Source: Sipunculus nudus (taxonomy: Eukaryota > Annelida > Sipuncula > Golfingiida > Sipunculidae). From it: a stretch of 64,000 nt of DNA. The position numbers and the translations under genes were made by a program. Under the pieces are notes generated by a model. It did not search any database. It was not told the origin of the DNA and saw only the letters and a list, made by a program, of their open reading frames with translations. Numbering within the stretch: position 1 is the first letter of the stretch; each line of letters opens with the position of its first letter. This document shows, in pieces, positions 11,878 to 23,585 of this stretch. The DNA is taken from assembly GCA_026874595.1 (NCBI GenBank), contig CM049318.1:10280241-10344240 (forward strand), given 5' to 3'.

Positions 11878-12138
11878 CTTTGTCATTATTAATATACCAG
11901 TCTGCTTTCCTCATCCCCAGCCAGTAGTCATGACAAGGTCTCTGGGTTCGAAATTTGACAGCTCTAGCCAGTCTCCTCGTAACCCCTTTGTCTTCAGGTT
12001 CAGCCAGTATCCCTCCCATGTACATACACATTTTTCTTGCGGCGAACCAGCTGCCGGTGTCACACCCGATATAGAAAATTCGACCCCGTATTGATATACA
12101 GCTGTACCCAGACGACTGGCGTCGGCAATCTGAAGAAT
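11878..12138 (-). pseudogene. C-type lectin domain exon (domain 2, first half)
   Basis: A 261-bp exon between acceptor CTGTATATGTTAG and donor AAAG|GTGAGT, phase 1 at both ends. The 41068-41328 exon has identical length. It translates to SDCRRQSSGYSC, then IFYIGCDTGSWFAARKMC, GGILAEPED and CHDYWLGMRKADW, the standard first half of a C-type lectin-like fold (Cys pairs, SW..A...C, GG.LAEPE, YWLG). This exon is intact. The two exons before it (12462-12583, 12876-13114) are broken, so the locus is classed as a pseudogene. Confidence 0.8.
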
Positions 12139-12461
12139 CTAACATATACAGAAATATGATGACGACAGTCATTTTTATCTTTCTCACATAATGTTTATAT
12201 GAAAAGACAAGTTGTACCCATTACTACATTCACACAAGCACATGCGTACCCTTTTTAATACATGCAATTAAAAGATAAATACTGCCTCAAAACTTTATAG
12301 CATTATCCTAGCCGGACTTTTGTAGTATCCGTAACCGTCCGTAAATGTCTACCTTTAGAAGAACACACTTTCTTAAAGCTTATATTAACATATGCATGTT
12401 TTAACATGTTTTTTATTTACGTTGAAAATATGCATAGATAAGTCACCATGGTAATATTTAC

Positions 12462-12583
12462 AGTTCATTTCACAAATGTATCCTTCCCCGGCCGTGTTGC
12501 ACCCTCTGCGGACTCGTACCGTAACCTTAGTGACGCACATTCTGTCGGCAGACCGTTTCTAGAGCTCTCAGCAATATGACCAT
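12462..12583 (-). pseudogene. C-type lectin domain exon (domain 1, second half), broken
   Basis: Homologous to the 41701-41829 exon (shared RNGLPTECASLRLRY and GEGYICEM). It is 122 bp against 129 bp: seven bases are missing just after the SAEG codons, which shifts the frame and deletes a conserved Cys codon. The acceptor AG used by the intact copy (TTTTTAG) reads TTATTG here, so splicing should fail. Confidence 0.8.
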
Positions 12584-12875
12584 CAATAAGTATTGATAAT
12601 TTCCTGAACGTAGTTGCTGTGTTAGGTTCATCGAGTTCTCCGGCGAATACAGTTTATTATTATACCTTTTTATATATGTGCATGTATTTTCATCACTGAA
12701 TGGCTCTCGCCCTTGTATTTAAGCGTATACAAGTGTACATATGTCAAAAGAGAAACTCACGCACAAAGATGCAAAGTGTTGTTATTTGCTTTAGCAATCA
12801 CGTTAAAAAAATTAACTACATAACGGGCGGTGACAAAAAACTTTCCAAACGGGGGTTATTCCTATATTCACTTAC

Positions 12876-13114
12876 TATATTTGTTGTCACTGCTAACTAT
12901 CCATCTCCTGAAGCGTTTTTTTTTCTGTGAGCCAACCAAACCCTAACCACTCCCATACGTAACATGTAGACTCGAAATGTCTCGTAGATCTCCTGAGAAC
13001 TGTGAGGGTCACGTGAGGGAGGGAGAGTCCATGGTCCGTGAGGGAGACTTTCACATATATTATGAGATTTACTGTTAGTTTCTTGGGTAGGCATCAAGTG
13101 AAACCCGACATTTC
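12876..13114 (-). pseudogene. C-type lectin domain exon (domain 1, first half), frameshifted
   Basis: Homologous to 42125-42367 with a good donor (TATA|GTAAGT) and acceptor (TTGATAG|GA). It reads CESLPHGPWTLP, then VRVWLAHRK, and then meets a run of nine A where the intact copy has GAAAATA. Two extra bases shift the frame into NASGDG and a stop. After the run, coding sense resumes in another frame (W-IVSSDNKY). The exon also lacks two codons near its start. Confidence 0.8.
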
Positions 13115-13403
13115 CTATCAAATGATCAACACAAGTCCTGTATTTCAACTTTACAGTAACTAACAGATTCAAGCACAGTATCCATTTGTGTAGCGAATCC
13201 TGAAAGCGTTAAATTTACATCAAATGGTTAGCTGCTTATTTATGCTTATATAACAGTTCAATAGCAGGCGAATTTATTAGATATATGTTATACGCCTACG
13301 GCTTACGACACGTTTGCGCTCATCGCAGGAGTGTTGCACAAATATCAAAAGAACTCCTGGCGAATTTTTCCCAAACATCGGCTGGAGTTCGTATACCTGT
13401 AGC

Positions 13404-13436
13404 GCGAATGTTGTGCGATGTTCACACGACATTCGC
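13404..13436. repeat. Short inverted repeat rich in CGCACGACATTCGC words
   Basis: GCGAATGTTGTGCGA faces a near-complement (TTCACACGACATTCGC), and related words recur to about 13470. It may be the end of a small inverted-repeat element. No further termini are visible. Confidence 0.4.
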
Positions 13437-13539
13437 ACAATATTTGTGAAATATTCGCACGACATACGCAAATAGCAATGTCAAATTCTTAATTTTATCT
13501 CCAATCATACGCAATGCAGTTGCATAAATCGCGTCCCCC

Positions 13540-13960
13540 TAATCAAGTTGTCTCGCTGTTCTCGCACTTCCGAGTAGCTTTTTGTCATACCAGGTTGCTA
13601 CTTGTTCTGCAGTATGATGTAATTTAATCTCAGCTTCATCAGCATATTTATCATGGCAATATACAGTGACATCATCTGCGTACATCACAATACAATTACA
13701 ATTGGAGGATCATCTATGGATATTAAAATCATAAATGGTCCAAGTATCGTACCCCGAGGAACACCTACATTCACAACTGCTTGGCAAAATAGATTATTAT
13801 TATATTTTACTCTATGTTAACGATTTAATGGAGATATGAATGAAACCAGGCCTCTGTTGCTTGCAGTACCTAATGTATGCAGTTTTTCTAGTAATCTTTT
13901 ATGATTTATAGCATCAGTCCTTTGGTTAGGTCGAAAAACAAGCTTGTAACTTTCCCCCGA
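13540..13960 (-). pseudogene. LINE reverse transcriptase fragment
   Basis: On the minus strand a GVPRGTILGP motif (RT motif 4, QG..LSP type) is followed after a frame change by DVYADDVTVYCHDKYADEAE, which contains the YADD catalytic box. AEQVATWYDKKLLGS follows. Upstream, KVTSLFFDLTK matches the motif-3 'fDl.kafd' region. Several stops and frameshifts make it dead. It differs in sequence from the 1.3-6.6 kb LINE. Confidence 0.75.
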
Positions 13961-14103
13961 TCCTTATTTATATATATATCATTTTAAAATTTGCCAAGAG
14001 CTGTTACTGTTGATTTTCCCGGCACATATATAAAATATGGCGTTTTAAGTACATGTTTATTAATATATGCTTGCCTCTCTATGGTTGTGGTAATGTAGAG
14101 TGG

Positions 14104-14106
<3 letters not shown>

Positions 14107-14154
<48 letters not shown>
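14107..14154. repeat. (TA)n microsatellite
   Basis: A pure TA tract of about 48 bp directly abutting the start of the LTR-like block (TGTTACGG). Confidence 0.95.
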
Positions 14155-14159
<5 letters not shown>

Positions 14160-14805
14160 ACGGAACTTTATATAAACAGATCACGTATGCGTGATATACA
14201 CAAATTTTGTAATGGAGATAAAAAAAAATCAGATTCTGTTGTTAACAAATAACCATAATTTATTCTTAAAACAACCCTAACATTACAACACACTTAATCA
14301 ATATAATTATACAGTAAAACAGCGGTATAACAACAAATCAATACAATCACACAGTAAAATACACAAAGTGCACAGTACCTGGATACCACCACCGTCACAA
14401 CGATAAGTTCTTTAAATGTATACACTCGGAGAATGACAGTCAAGTGTAAAGCTCCTGTAACAATCCAGAAAGTAAACTGAAGTCCAAATGCACAAAATCA
14501 TGGAGAAAGTCTGACGAAAATCTATAATTGCCGGATAAGGATAAAGTCCCAGAAACTGACACACGCTTCTGCGTCCGCTAGAAATCATCTCTGCTGCTCT
14601 CTCGGCTCTAAAACACTTTATATACTCTTCACCCCAAGCCGAGAGTTTTCCACTTCTCCAACAGTCTAAAAGATCTTACACAACACAGTAAACACGCGTT
14701 ACAGGAATCATCTAGAAGAACACCGCTGCGCGTGTCTACACAGCAGGGTCCACATGGCCTCGGCCAGGCGAGAAAGCCCCTAGCTAGCATGACAACTACA
14801 TGACA
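14155..14805 (-). mobile_element. Solo or truncated gypsy-type LTR
   Basis: Shares ordered blocks with the LTR at 52790-53415: ACAGTACC then TGGATACCACCACCGTCACA; CAATCC.GAAAG.AAACTGAAG; ATCTATAA.TGC.GG; CTGACACACGCTTC.GCGTC.GCT; CTCTCGGCTC.AAAACAC; CACGCGTTACAGGA. On the minus strand a TATA-like GTATATAAAG (about 14617-14626) precedes the GAGCCGAGAG start region. It lies inside the duplicated lectin 3' flank. No internal gypsy sequence is next to it. Confidence 0.65.
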
Positions 14806-14928
14806 AAGAACTGCTCCATCAGACTAAGTGCGTTACACTAAAAGAAAACAGAAACCTATCATGAACCACTCGGTTAGTATTTCAACATGATTTACGCCAG
14901 TCACACAAATTAAACATCTGGCTATAAG

Positions 14929-15110
14929 CTACATGGGTATATCTTTGTCATAATTCTCGAGATCCAGCTTGCTCTGAAAACTTCCAAAGCTGTTGTCTTG
15001 AGCAATTAATCACTCGATCGGATACTCGACCAATATGATCCCCAGTATGATAGATGAGATGACTAATTTCTGTAACCCGAATGTTTATTGCTGTTCGGTT
15101 ATGGCAAGAC
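14929..15110 (-). pseudogene. Broken copy of the lectin-type membrane exon
   Basis: Minus strand, acceptor TTTGCTCACCAG, then GLAITEQQ-stop-TFGLQ, a hydrophobic helix KLVISSIILGIILVE, YPIE-stop, and a tail AQDNSFGSFQSKLDLENYD ending TAG. It aligns with the 9778-9914 exon at helix and tail (QDN..GSFQS). Two in-frame stops (TAA, TGA) inactivate it. No lectin-domain exon lies just upstream, so this copy is mostly lost. Confidence 0.65.
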
Positions 15111-15459
15111 CTGGTGAGCAAACAGAAAAATTCCTGGTTTGGTAACATCAGACACATACACACCAAACTTGTTTTTAGCAACGTTAAATTGGCAAATATT
15201 GGATCAAAGGATAATGGTTAATCCCTGATATTTTATTTACCAGATTGTGTTTCAGGCCTTATAAATCGTGCTCAAGTTATTCCTAAAGTAATTTAATTTC
15301 TTCAGTAATTTAATGCAAGTGTTTAATACAAAAGAGAAGATGGAACACAATTTTGTTACAAGCGCTTTTCGTGTATGAATTTAAAGTTTAATAAGAAATA
15401 TGGAAAAAAATTAAACGAACCGGTTGCCCTTGATTCTGTTGTGCTATCTCTTACATAAC

Positions 15460-15540
15460 GTTATTATTATTATTATTATTATTGAAAAGTCATAAATAAC
15501 CAGGTAGTGACTCTTTTACTTATTTCTTGGTCGATAATGT
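15460..15540. repeat. Short (TTA)n tract
   Basis: A simple ATT/TTA tract at about 15461-15482, then unique sequence leading into the repeat family that starts at 15541. Confidence 0.8.
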
Positions 15541-16215
15541 TATTATCCCTTTGCAACGAAGTTGCAGGAGGGGATAAAGAAACGAATCAGTTTATGCGTC
15601 CTTCTTTCCGTGCGTCCTTCTGAGTGGTTCAAGGTATTCGTATGAAATTTGGCATGTCCATCCATCTTTGAAAGTTTTCTCCTAAACAAGACAGGTGGCG
15701 CAACATACCTTCCCGTTTTTGTAGAATAAATTGATGTCCTTTTCTGAGGAGTGATTTGCCCAGTTGGCCTAAAATTGTGCATAACTATAGATCTTGGACT
15801 CCTCCATCTTGTACTTAAGACAGGGGGGGGGGGGGGCGCCATCTGCAATCGTTTTGCCATGGCGTCCATCTGTACATGTGCTTTGGGTGAGAATTGCTCA
15901 TATCTCCGGCGTGGTTAAAGGTATTGGCCTGAAATTTGGCATCTCAATCCATCTTGGAAAGTTTTCTCGTAAACAAGACAGGTGGCGCCACCTACCTCCC
16001 CGTTTTTGTAGAATAAATTAATGCCCTTTTCTCATGAGTGATCACCGTATTGGCCCCCATATTTGGTAAAAATATTGTTTCTCAAGTAGAAAGATGGAAG
16101 AAACCATAGTTGCTTGCTAAGTTTCAGTATATGCTCCTGGAGATGATTGGCCTATTCTTAAGGGGGGGGGGGGGTAAATGTGCGGGGATACTATGGCACC
16201 TGCGGTGCCAAGAAA
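15541..16215 (-). repeat. Pearl-like dispersed repeat, two degenerate units
   Basis: Begins ATTATCCCTTTGCAACGAAG, the reverse complement of the end seen at 23.55 kb (CAACTTCGTTGCGAGGGGAT). Two related units follow (15630-15720 and 15905-16020), each with GAAATTTGGCAT, TTGGAAAGTTTTCTC.TAAACAAGACAGGTGGCGC and CCGTTTTTGTAGAATAAATT. G-runs interrupt it at 15823-15836 and about 16160-16172. Confidence 0.65.
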
Positions 16216-16462
16216 TAGCTAGTATATATTTATGTTCGAATTTATTTAGGCCAATAATTCCCTTGAAAGTTTAACAAATGTGCATTTAAATCCACATTTA
16301 CCCCCTCCCAACAAGATGATAAATTACTTGCACAGGTGATTGGTATAGATTGGGTCTAGAGAGATTATGGCTTCATTTTAAGCCAAGCTTTTCATCCCAA
16401 CTTTCCATCATGCGCATATAGCTGACCTGCCAGTATGGGGAAACATAAATGAATCTTGGGTC

Positions 16463-16681
16463 GCAGGGGCGGATCCAGGATTTAGAAAAAGGAGGGGGGT
16501 CCAACCCAGGAGGACCTTTGAAAACCCTAAAAAAAGGTCCCCAGGTCTGGAAAAGGGGGGGTCCAGGCCGCAAAATTTTGTCTCAAGCCCTTAAAAAAAA
16601 TCGTTGTTTCTGATGAAAAAGGGGGGGGGGGGGGTCCGGACCCCCTGGACCCCCCCCCCCCCCCCCCCCGGATCCGCTTCT
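16463..16681. mobile_element. MITE with GGGGCGGATCC termini, copy 1
   Basis: The left end is CAGGGGCGGATCCAGGATTT and the right end GGATCCGCTTCTG is its imperfect complement. The interior holds repeated GGTCC/GGACC words and long G and C runs (about 16620-16634 and 16651-16670). A second copy in inverted orientation is at 52210-52382. CAGGGGCGGATCC ends are typical of hAT-like MITEs. A weak 8-bp duplication (TGGGTCGC/TGGGTCAC) may flank it. Confidence 0.7.
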
Positions 16682-17430
16682 GGGTCACAAGATAAAAGGC
16701 CAAGGTCACAGGGGCCATCTGTTCACAAATTTGTTTCCAGATGATTACTCCAGTTAAGTTTGACATATTGGTTTCAAACTTAACATATATAGGACTCTAA
16801 ACTTAAGTAAGAAGGGTGTCAATTTTTGGTCCAATAGTCAAAGGTCAAGATCACAGGACCCATTTCCTTAAAAAAGAATGTGTATGCATTTCAAGCCAAA
16901 CTTTTCATCACAAACCTTCTTTCTTCAAGATATTGCTAACATGCTAATAGGGAAAGATTCTATTTGATTTTGGGGTCATATGGTCAAAGGTCAAGGTCAC
17001 AGGGCCTCTCCATTCACAAATTAATTTATGGTTGATAATTTTGCTTTGGATGAACAGATTGGCTTCAAACTTGATTTATTAATGACCCACCACTTAAGTT
17101 AATTCATTCTGATTTTCAATGTCCAAAGATTTAAGTTGAAGGTTATGGGAGCCACATCTTTAAAAAGATTGTGGATGCACTGTAAATCGAACTTTTCATC
17201 CGAAACTTCCCATCTTTCACACATGGCTTACTTGTCCAATGTGAGGAAATCTGTAGATTTTGAGGTTACCTGGTCAGAGGTCAAGGTCACTTTTTAAAAG
17301 ATTGTTACAATAATCTAAATGCTCCAAGTTTAAGGACAATCAGTTATAAGATTTTTCGGTCAGTCACAAGGTCATTGGTTAATATCACAAAACTATCATT
17401 CTGAAAAAAAATCTTAAAATATATCCTTAT
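16682..17430 (+). repeat. Degenerate tandem repeat with GGTCAAGGTCA motifs
   Basis: Four or so diverged units of roughly 150-180 bp. Each has a form of GGTCAAAGGTCAAGGTCACAGGG.C followed by AATTT/GATTGTGGATGCA.T.TAA.CCAA.CTTTTCAT. This is the mollusc dispersed-repeat family also seen near 10.7, 23.3 and 28.9 kb. Confidence 0.65.
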
Positions 17431-17674
17431 AGACAAATTCAGCTGAGCGCCGAGAACGCCCCTTGTCTGAAATAGTGGGTTTCTTTGCGTTTTTAATTAA
17501 ACAAAGAATTCATATCTCGTAATCATTATGACCTGCTAGGTCACAACAACTGAATGCTCTTTCCTCGTATATGTAGACCTTTTACTAATAGGTTCACAAA
17601 GGCACATGTTCCTATTACGTGATCTTAAATCACGAGCTGTGTGATGCAGCTGGAGTTGTTCCGTTTCATACACA

Positions 17675-17676
<2 letters not shown>

Positions 17677-17769
<93 letters not shown>

Positions 17770-17773
17770 GGGG
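17677..17773. repeat. (TA)n(GA)n compound microsatellite
   Basis: (TA)n at about 17677-17726 runs into (GA)n to about 17763 and then a G-run. Confidence 0.95.
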
Positions 17774-17839
17774 GGGGAGGTGCTTTCCAATTTAGAGCCT
17801 TAAAGCAGCAACATTTCGAACCGAGATGGAAATTCTAAA

Positions 17840-19690
17840 GGTAGCCAGTGTAGTTCTTAAAAGACAAGAGATATGATTACGTGTTGAACATCTGGATACA
17901 ATACGTGAATGTGAGCAATCTTATTTCAATTCACAGCAGTCGTAACATATCAGTACTGGGTAATCCACGTATTACAGATTTACAAACATCGAACCTCGAC
18001 AAAATTAAATTCAGCGAGAATCGGGGTGCAGTTGACATAGAAAGATATTTGCGGACCCATCCAAGGTTGTAAAGATTTAAATAAGTACTCTTACATATAT
18101 TAAGTAAAAAGTTTCAATTTGTTGCATCTGATTATGGAGACTGACTCAAAGATTTTGCACTTTATGGTTTGTGCATGCCAATACCAACAGTAATACAGAG
18201 ATTACCAAATAAGATACTTGGCATTTTAGTAACTGCTCAGAAGAACCCTTTTTAATAATCATTTTGTTATCATTTAGTTTAAGCTTATTTCTCATGACCC
18301 AGTGTTGATGACCCATGGCCGACTGAGCTACGCAAACCAAGTCGATCTACGATTATCAAAGATGGAATCACAATGACTAACGTCCTCTGAACTCCCTTCT
18401 GTTATCAACCAAACCCCCGAACATCTTTTCGTCTGGGCAGGAATAAGATCTACAACAACTTTTAAACGCACGTTGGTCAGTATATCCGCATTCACGGTAA
18501 ATCGTATGCCAAGTATACAAATGACTAACACTTAATTACCTTGAAAATGAGAAAAATAAAATATGATGGGACTTGATTAATAACTTAATAATAACTGGAG
18601 GATCAAAACAAGTGATCCATGGTTCATGACGCTCAGCTGATTAGTATTATGATATAGAGTAACATTTACAACAGGAATTTGCCATCTGGAAACCAAATTG
18701 CGATTACCCTCACAGGTGAACGTGACCTTCTGATACCAATTTCGACAGGGTTTTTCCTTAAAAAAAATGGATTGGTCACATATATATTGAGTAAGAATAA
18801 AGTTATGATTTGTCTATTCACGTTGTACAGAAGAATTATCAGATTTCTGAAGAATTGGTTCGGCCAATTGTATTCATATTTTGCAATCTCACTCGGAAAT
18901 ATTTGCAAACTAGAATTTTCTTTTTTTAAAATAATATGCACGTGTCCCCTTGGGCCCATCCAAAAAATGAGGAATAAATAGACTGCATGTCCGTAGATTT
19001 GAGCTTAGTCTTTAAACTCTTACAAGAAACTGGCTGAAGCCATGTGTGGATTAATTCACAAGGATTTAATATTCAATAGTTAAACAGTTATTGGGGTCAC
19101 AAGCCTACATTTTGGCAGATTTGACCCTGAAGATCACTGTCAAGGCTCCCAGTTTTCCAGCTCGTTTGAAACAATTTGTGTATAAAATTGGAAGGGAAAT
19201 ATGCTGTCGTGGTCCTATATGTCAAAAAAGTGACAAACTCAGTGGGTTTTACCAGTAGGACACACGGTTTATTATAGCCACGTTGTACATGTCTCGAGGT
19301 CAAAGGTTACGCTTAGGCCTTCGACTATCGCTTACGGCAATGCCGATATGCATGATTACCCTATCATTACACCTACCCTTTCAGTTCAAAATACTCTCAA
19401 TCCATAAACTAAATATTATTACACATTACAGTCCCAGCCCTTTTCTTGGTCTAGGTTGACTCCGACGGACTCTTCAGGATTCAAATCAGGCAGCACTCTA
19501 GCCCATCCCTACGGTCATAGGGCAGTTTTACAGTCCCTGTATCTTTGTTAAAGGTTCACACAAACATAAATAAAGTATACTCATATAAATCAGACTTAAA
19601 TGTTTTCAAACAAATGTTTGTTTTTAAAACTAATGCAAAAAATTGTGAACAAGCGTAGACTACCTTGTTAACCGACGGTACTTAGCGGGT
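17840..19690. other. No gene recognised
   Basis: Scattered short frames only. On the minus strand at about 18297-18330 the text TAGCTCAGTCGG looks like a tRNA A box, but no matching B box follows. GGTTCATGACGCTCAGCTGA (18622) recurs with small changes at about 30952, a small dispersed repeat. Confidence 0.4.
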
Positions 19691-19869
19691 AATAATTTGA
19701 CCCATGTGCCAGGTCTGCAATTTAGAATGCTTAAACTACTGGTACATGTTGCAATTGTGCGTCATATAAAGAACACTTTATTCATCCCGAAATATCTGTG
19801 GGAGCTTCCGCACTCTCCCGTATCCAGTGTCTCTAGTCCCTGGATGATCTCTGATTTTGTGTTGTTGGT

Positions 19870-21541
19870 TTTGGGAGTAGTCACACTGTGCGTTTCTTCA
19901 GGCTATTTAGGCTTTGCCCCATCTCTGCCTGATCGGAAAAAGGATCTGGCTCAGCGTGTTGGCGTATATAACGTCGATTCCTGCCGTAAGTGCCTTGCGT
20001 GGCTTCCACTATGTACGAGCTGGGTGTCACGTGCTTTCTATAGAGCTTGTTGTGTGTGTGTGTGTGGGGGGGGGGGGGGGGATCATAGTCTCTGGCGAAT
20101 TCTTTAAATTAGTAGGAAGTGAATTGAGTTCCGTTATCTGTCACTAGACTGACTGTTACACCATACCGTGCAAAGATTGCCTTGAGTTTATGTATGACAC
20201 ACTCTGAAGTTGTCCGTGACATGTGGGCAATTTCTATAAACCTTGAGGAGTAGTCAACGACTACCATGTAGCATGATGAGTCAATGTCACTGCCACTTTC
20301 ATCTAATGTCCGTCTGGTAACAATGAGTCTTTTCGTGTGCTGATATGGCTTATGAGCTTGACAGTGCTCACATGAGTTCGCTTGATACTATTACTTATTT
20401 CTGGCCTCAAAATGCCTTGCTTAGCTCTCTCACAGCTCTTGGTTATTCCTTGATGGCCTTCGTGGATACACTGTAGCATTGCGGTTCTCAGACTATTGTG
20501 AATAACGATTCTGGTTCCGTACACTAGTAAACCGTTTAGAGCAATCAGATTGCTCTGATGAGCGCAGTATTCCTGGGGGACAGGTTCAATGTCCTTTATG
20601 TATTTGGGCCACCCTTTCTGTGTGTACCCGAGATAAGTGCTGAGTTGCTGATCTGTCCTGGTCTCACTGCGAATTTTAACCAACCTATTCTAACATACAG
20701 GCCTAGTAGTTTCAACAACATCAATGTACGCATCAACCAGTCAACTGCAAGGGATTGCGGTATAAAGTGTCCGCTATAATAAAAGACTTGCCAGGTGTGT
20801 ACACTGCGCGTGGATTAGCCTCATAAAACGGAGCAGCATTCTCTGTCATCGAGCAGGTACTCTGTCAAGTTCGCGGCTATTGATCAGCGGCACCAGTGGT
20901 TTGTGGTCAGTCAGAACTTGGTACTTCTCCAGACCAACAGGATGTCCTGAAAATCGCATAGAGGACCACAAACAGCCAGGCACTCCTTAATCTTGGCGTA
21001 TTTTCTCTCTGCGTCTGTGAGCTTCCGGGAACAGAAAGCGACGGGTACCAAGTCCTTTCCACCTTGCTCCTCCTAACCCGTAACTGCTAGCGTCAGGGCT
21101 TAAAACTGTTGGTTTTCCTAATTTATAAAATGTGAGTACAGGAGCTTTTGTGATCATGTTTTTTTCACCTCACTTACTGAAAGCTTTCTCCTGTGGCCGT
21201 CTCCATGTCCACGCAGTGTCTTTCTGTAACAGCTCATCCAACAGGGCGCACGACTGTGGAAGAGTTGGGCAAGAAACGGCCTAGATAATTGACCATACCT
21301 AGTACAATGCAGAGATCTCTGATGGATAGCTTGGACCTTGTCTGGATAGGGGCTGACCCCTCCTGCACTTATCCTGTGGCCCAAGATCATTCCGATGGAA
21401 TGTACATTTTATGCGATTCAATTTGTGTCTGGATGACTTGATCCGCTCAACTACACTTGTGAGTCGACTGTCATGTTCATCGCGAGCGACCCCATGGAAC
21501 AAGATATTGTCCATTATAACTTCAGCTCCAGGAAGGCCATT
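19870..21541 (-). pseudogene. Ty3/gypsy pol relic: RT end, RNase H, integrase
   Basis: Continues the 24313-24960 segment after an insertion. In minus-strand order: AEVIMDNILFHGVARDEHDS (the RT catalytic box, with Asn where the second Asp belongs), KLNRIKCTFHRNDLG (thumb), YQVLTDHKPLVPLINSRELD and PGKSFIIADTL (RNase H), EGHQGITKSCERAKQG (integrase zinc finger), VVVDYSSRFIEIAH, FARYGVTVSLVTDNGTQFTS (integrase core), and an RNRRYIRQHAEP-like C-terminal tail. Many stops and frameshifts, and a 16-base C-run after the core, show it is dead. Confidence 0.85.
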
Positions 21542-22539
21542 TGTAATGCGTGGTCAGGGAAAACGACCTGGAGATGTAGAAATGTTTTTTTTTTTTATTC
21601 ACTCAAACATGGTAAATCTGTGTCAATTTAAACAAAGCAATGCGATATAAAGTCAGTCATAAACCAAATTTATTTTCACTAGAAGTCCAGTCCACATCAC
21701 AATATACTTCTTCTTTTCGTACATTAAAACGGTTTAAAAGAAACTATGTTTCCACCTAATAACAACCTGAATGTATGATATGATATATAACAGTACTTAA
21801 GGGCGATCTCCTCTGTTATAGTGACTTGAACTCTGTTGGCATGACCTTAGTACAATGTACCAACACTAATGACACCTTATAATGATGGATGTGTTCACAT
21901 ATATATTTACATTAATGGAGCTATGTGCATATTGTCGGAACAAAATAAGGAACAGGCTTGATTCCGAACTGTGAATATATCATAATCCGCCATTAATTAA
22001 CTTTACGTCACAATAGGTAATTATTCGGTTACAGAATAATTATTAACCTATAGCATGTATCCGAGCAAGACAACCAATCTTTACATACATGAAAACGGAT
22101 GCTGAACATAGTAGCAATATTTAAATGAAACTTACAAGATTCATGCGCCTTCTACAAAGACATGACCACGCTATTACTGGTACCAGCATGTACAAACACT
22201 CTCCAGGCTGGTGCTGAAATGCATGTTATATGAGGTCACGATTTTGTACCATCAACGTCAATTAATTAATAACATGCTGTAAACAGTTTGTTAACAGGCC
22301 ATATATTTATATATGTAAACTTATTACCATTCATGTAACGTATAACAACACTCTATAGCACGTCAAGTATAAAATCACGTAAATTATATATTTTTGCCAA
22401 TGACTGGACAAGGGTGACACACAAGGGACCCCTTTAGATGGGCGACTTGTTGTTGTGGCACACTCAGCATAAACAACAACAAGTGTACCGCAAAGCGGAG
22501 CATCCCCTCGCATGGGAGCATAATGATATGGGGTGTATT

Positions 22540-22790
22540 ACGCAAGTGTTAAAATGAGGAGGGGAGATGTGTGAGCTTGAGCTTTGACGACAAACTCAAT
22601 AAGTTGTACGTGTATGTGTAGGTGAGGCATAAGATCAAATGATTTGGCTTAAAATTGATCAATAAGGTATATTGAGACGGATGGGAAGACAGACAGGAAG
22701 ACGGATGTACAAACATATGAGTTAGTATATCCGCTGTTGCAAATTTGTTATGAGGGGATAATAACATATTGGGCTAGCAACTCAATTAAA
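22540..22790 (+). repeat. Pearl-like tail with ACGG-type run
   Basis: ATGATTTGGCTTAAAATTGATC, then GACGGATGGGAAGACAGACAGGAAGACGG, then a TATGAGGGGATAATAA terminus. It has the same layout as the element at 23.1-23.6 kb in diverged form. Confidence 0.5.
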
Positions 22791-23129
22791 GAAAGAAGGA
22801 TAGGGTCCAGTTGAAAAAAGGCTTATGGCGCAAGGGCACTGCAAAGTGGAGTATGACGTAGCAGTTGGGGTTTAATGTTAATTATTTGATTACATTACTA
22901 CCGTTGATAAATGGCTTGGTAGAGTGGTTTTTTGGTCAGGCATCACTGTGAGTAGTTTTAGGTGCCAGGTATACTGCACAGTGGTCCGAGTAATAACAAT
23001 GGAGAGTGCCTGTGGTGTGTACGTCTATGTGTTTGGTGAAGATATTATCCAAGAGGCCGACATTTTTGTGACACCTGTGACATTCTGCTTAAATCCAGCT
23101 TCTTCTAGGCATTTCAGAGGTTTTGTTGA

Positions 23130-23585
23130 GATCTGTAAACCATAAGTGCAAGATGAAAGGTTTAGGTCAAAAGGTTTTGCTTAAAATGGCTCCACAAGCT
23201 TTTTCAAGAAGTGGTTGCTGTGGCCGTGACCTTTGACCCCGTGACCTCAAAATCAATAGGTTTCTTCATCTATGGGTAGGTGAGCCATATGTGCGAGATG
23301 AAAGATTTAGGTCGAACGGTTTGGCTTGAAATCGATCCACAAGCTTTTCAAGAAGTGAGTGCTGTGGCCGTGACCTTTGACCCCGTGACCTCAAAATCGA
23401 TAGGTTTCTTCATCCATGGGTGGGTAAGCCATATCTGCGAGATAAAAGGTTTTTGGCAAACGGATTGGCTTGAAATTGATCCACAAGGCAATTTCGGATG
23501 GACAGACGGACGGACGGACAGACGGACGCACGAACGGAGGCGTTACTATATCCCTTTGTCAACTTCGTTGCGAGGGGATAATAAG
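23130..23585 (+). repeat. Pearl-like element: core repeats plus ACGG microsatellite
   Basis: Three tandem cores of about 170, 170 and 90 bp share TGGCTTGAAAT.GATCCACAAG and CGTGACCTTTGACCCCGTGACC. A GGACAGACGGACGGACGG run (about 23499-23530) and the terminus CAACTTCGTTGCGAGGGGAT follow. A core array plus an ACGG microsatellite matches the described layout of bivalve pearl elements, as I recall it. Confidence 0.7.

Noticed and set aside
18328-18531. 67-codon minus-strand frame with a hydrophobic start
   Set aside because: No splice partner or domain. The end overlaps a tRNA A-box-like word. Not enough to call an exon.
19697-20107. 136-codon plus-strand frame
   Set aside because: Antisense of the gypsy integrase end and of a C-run on the minus strand, where the recognisable motifs are.
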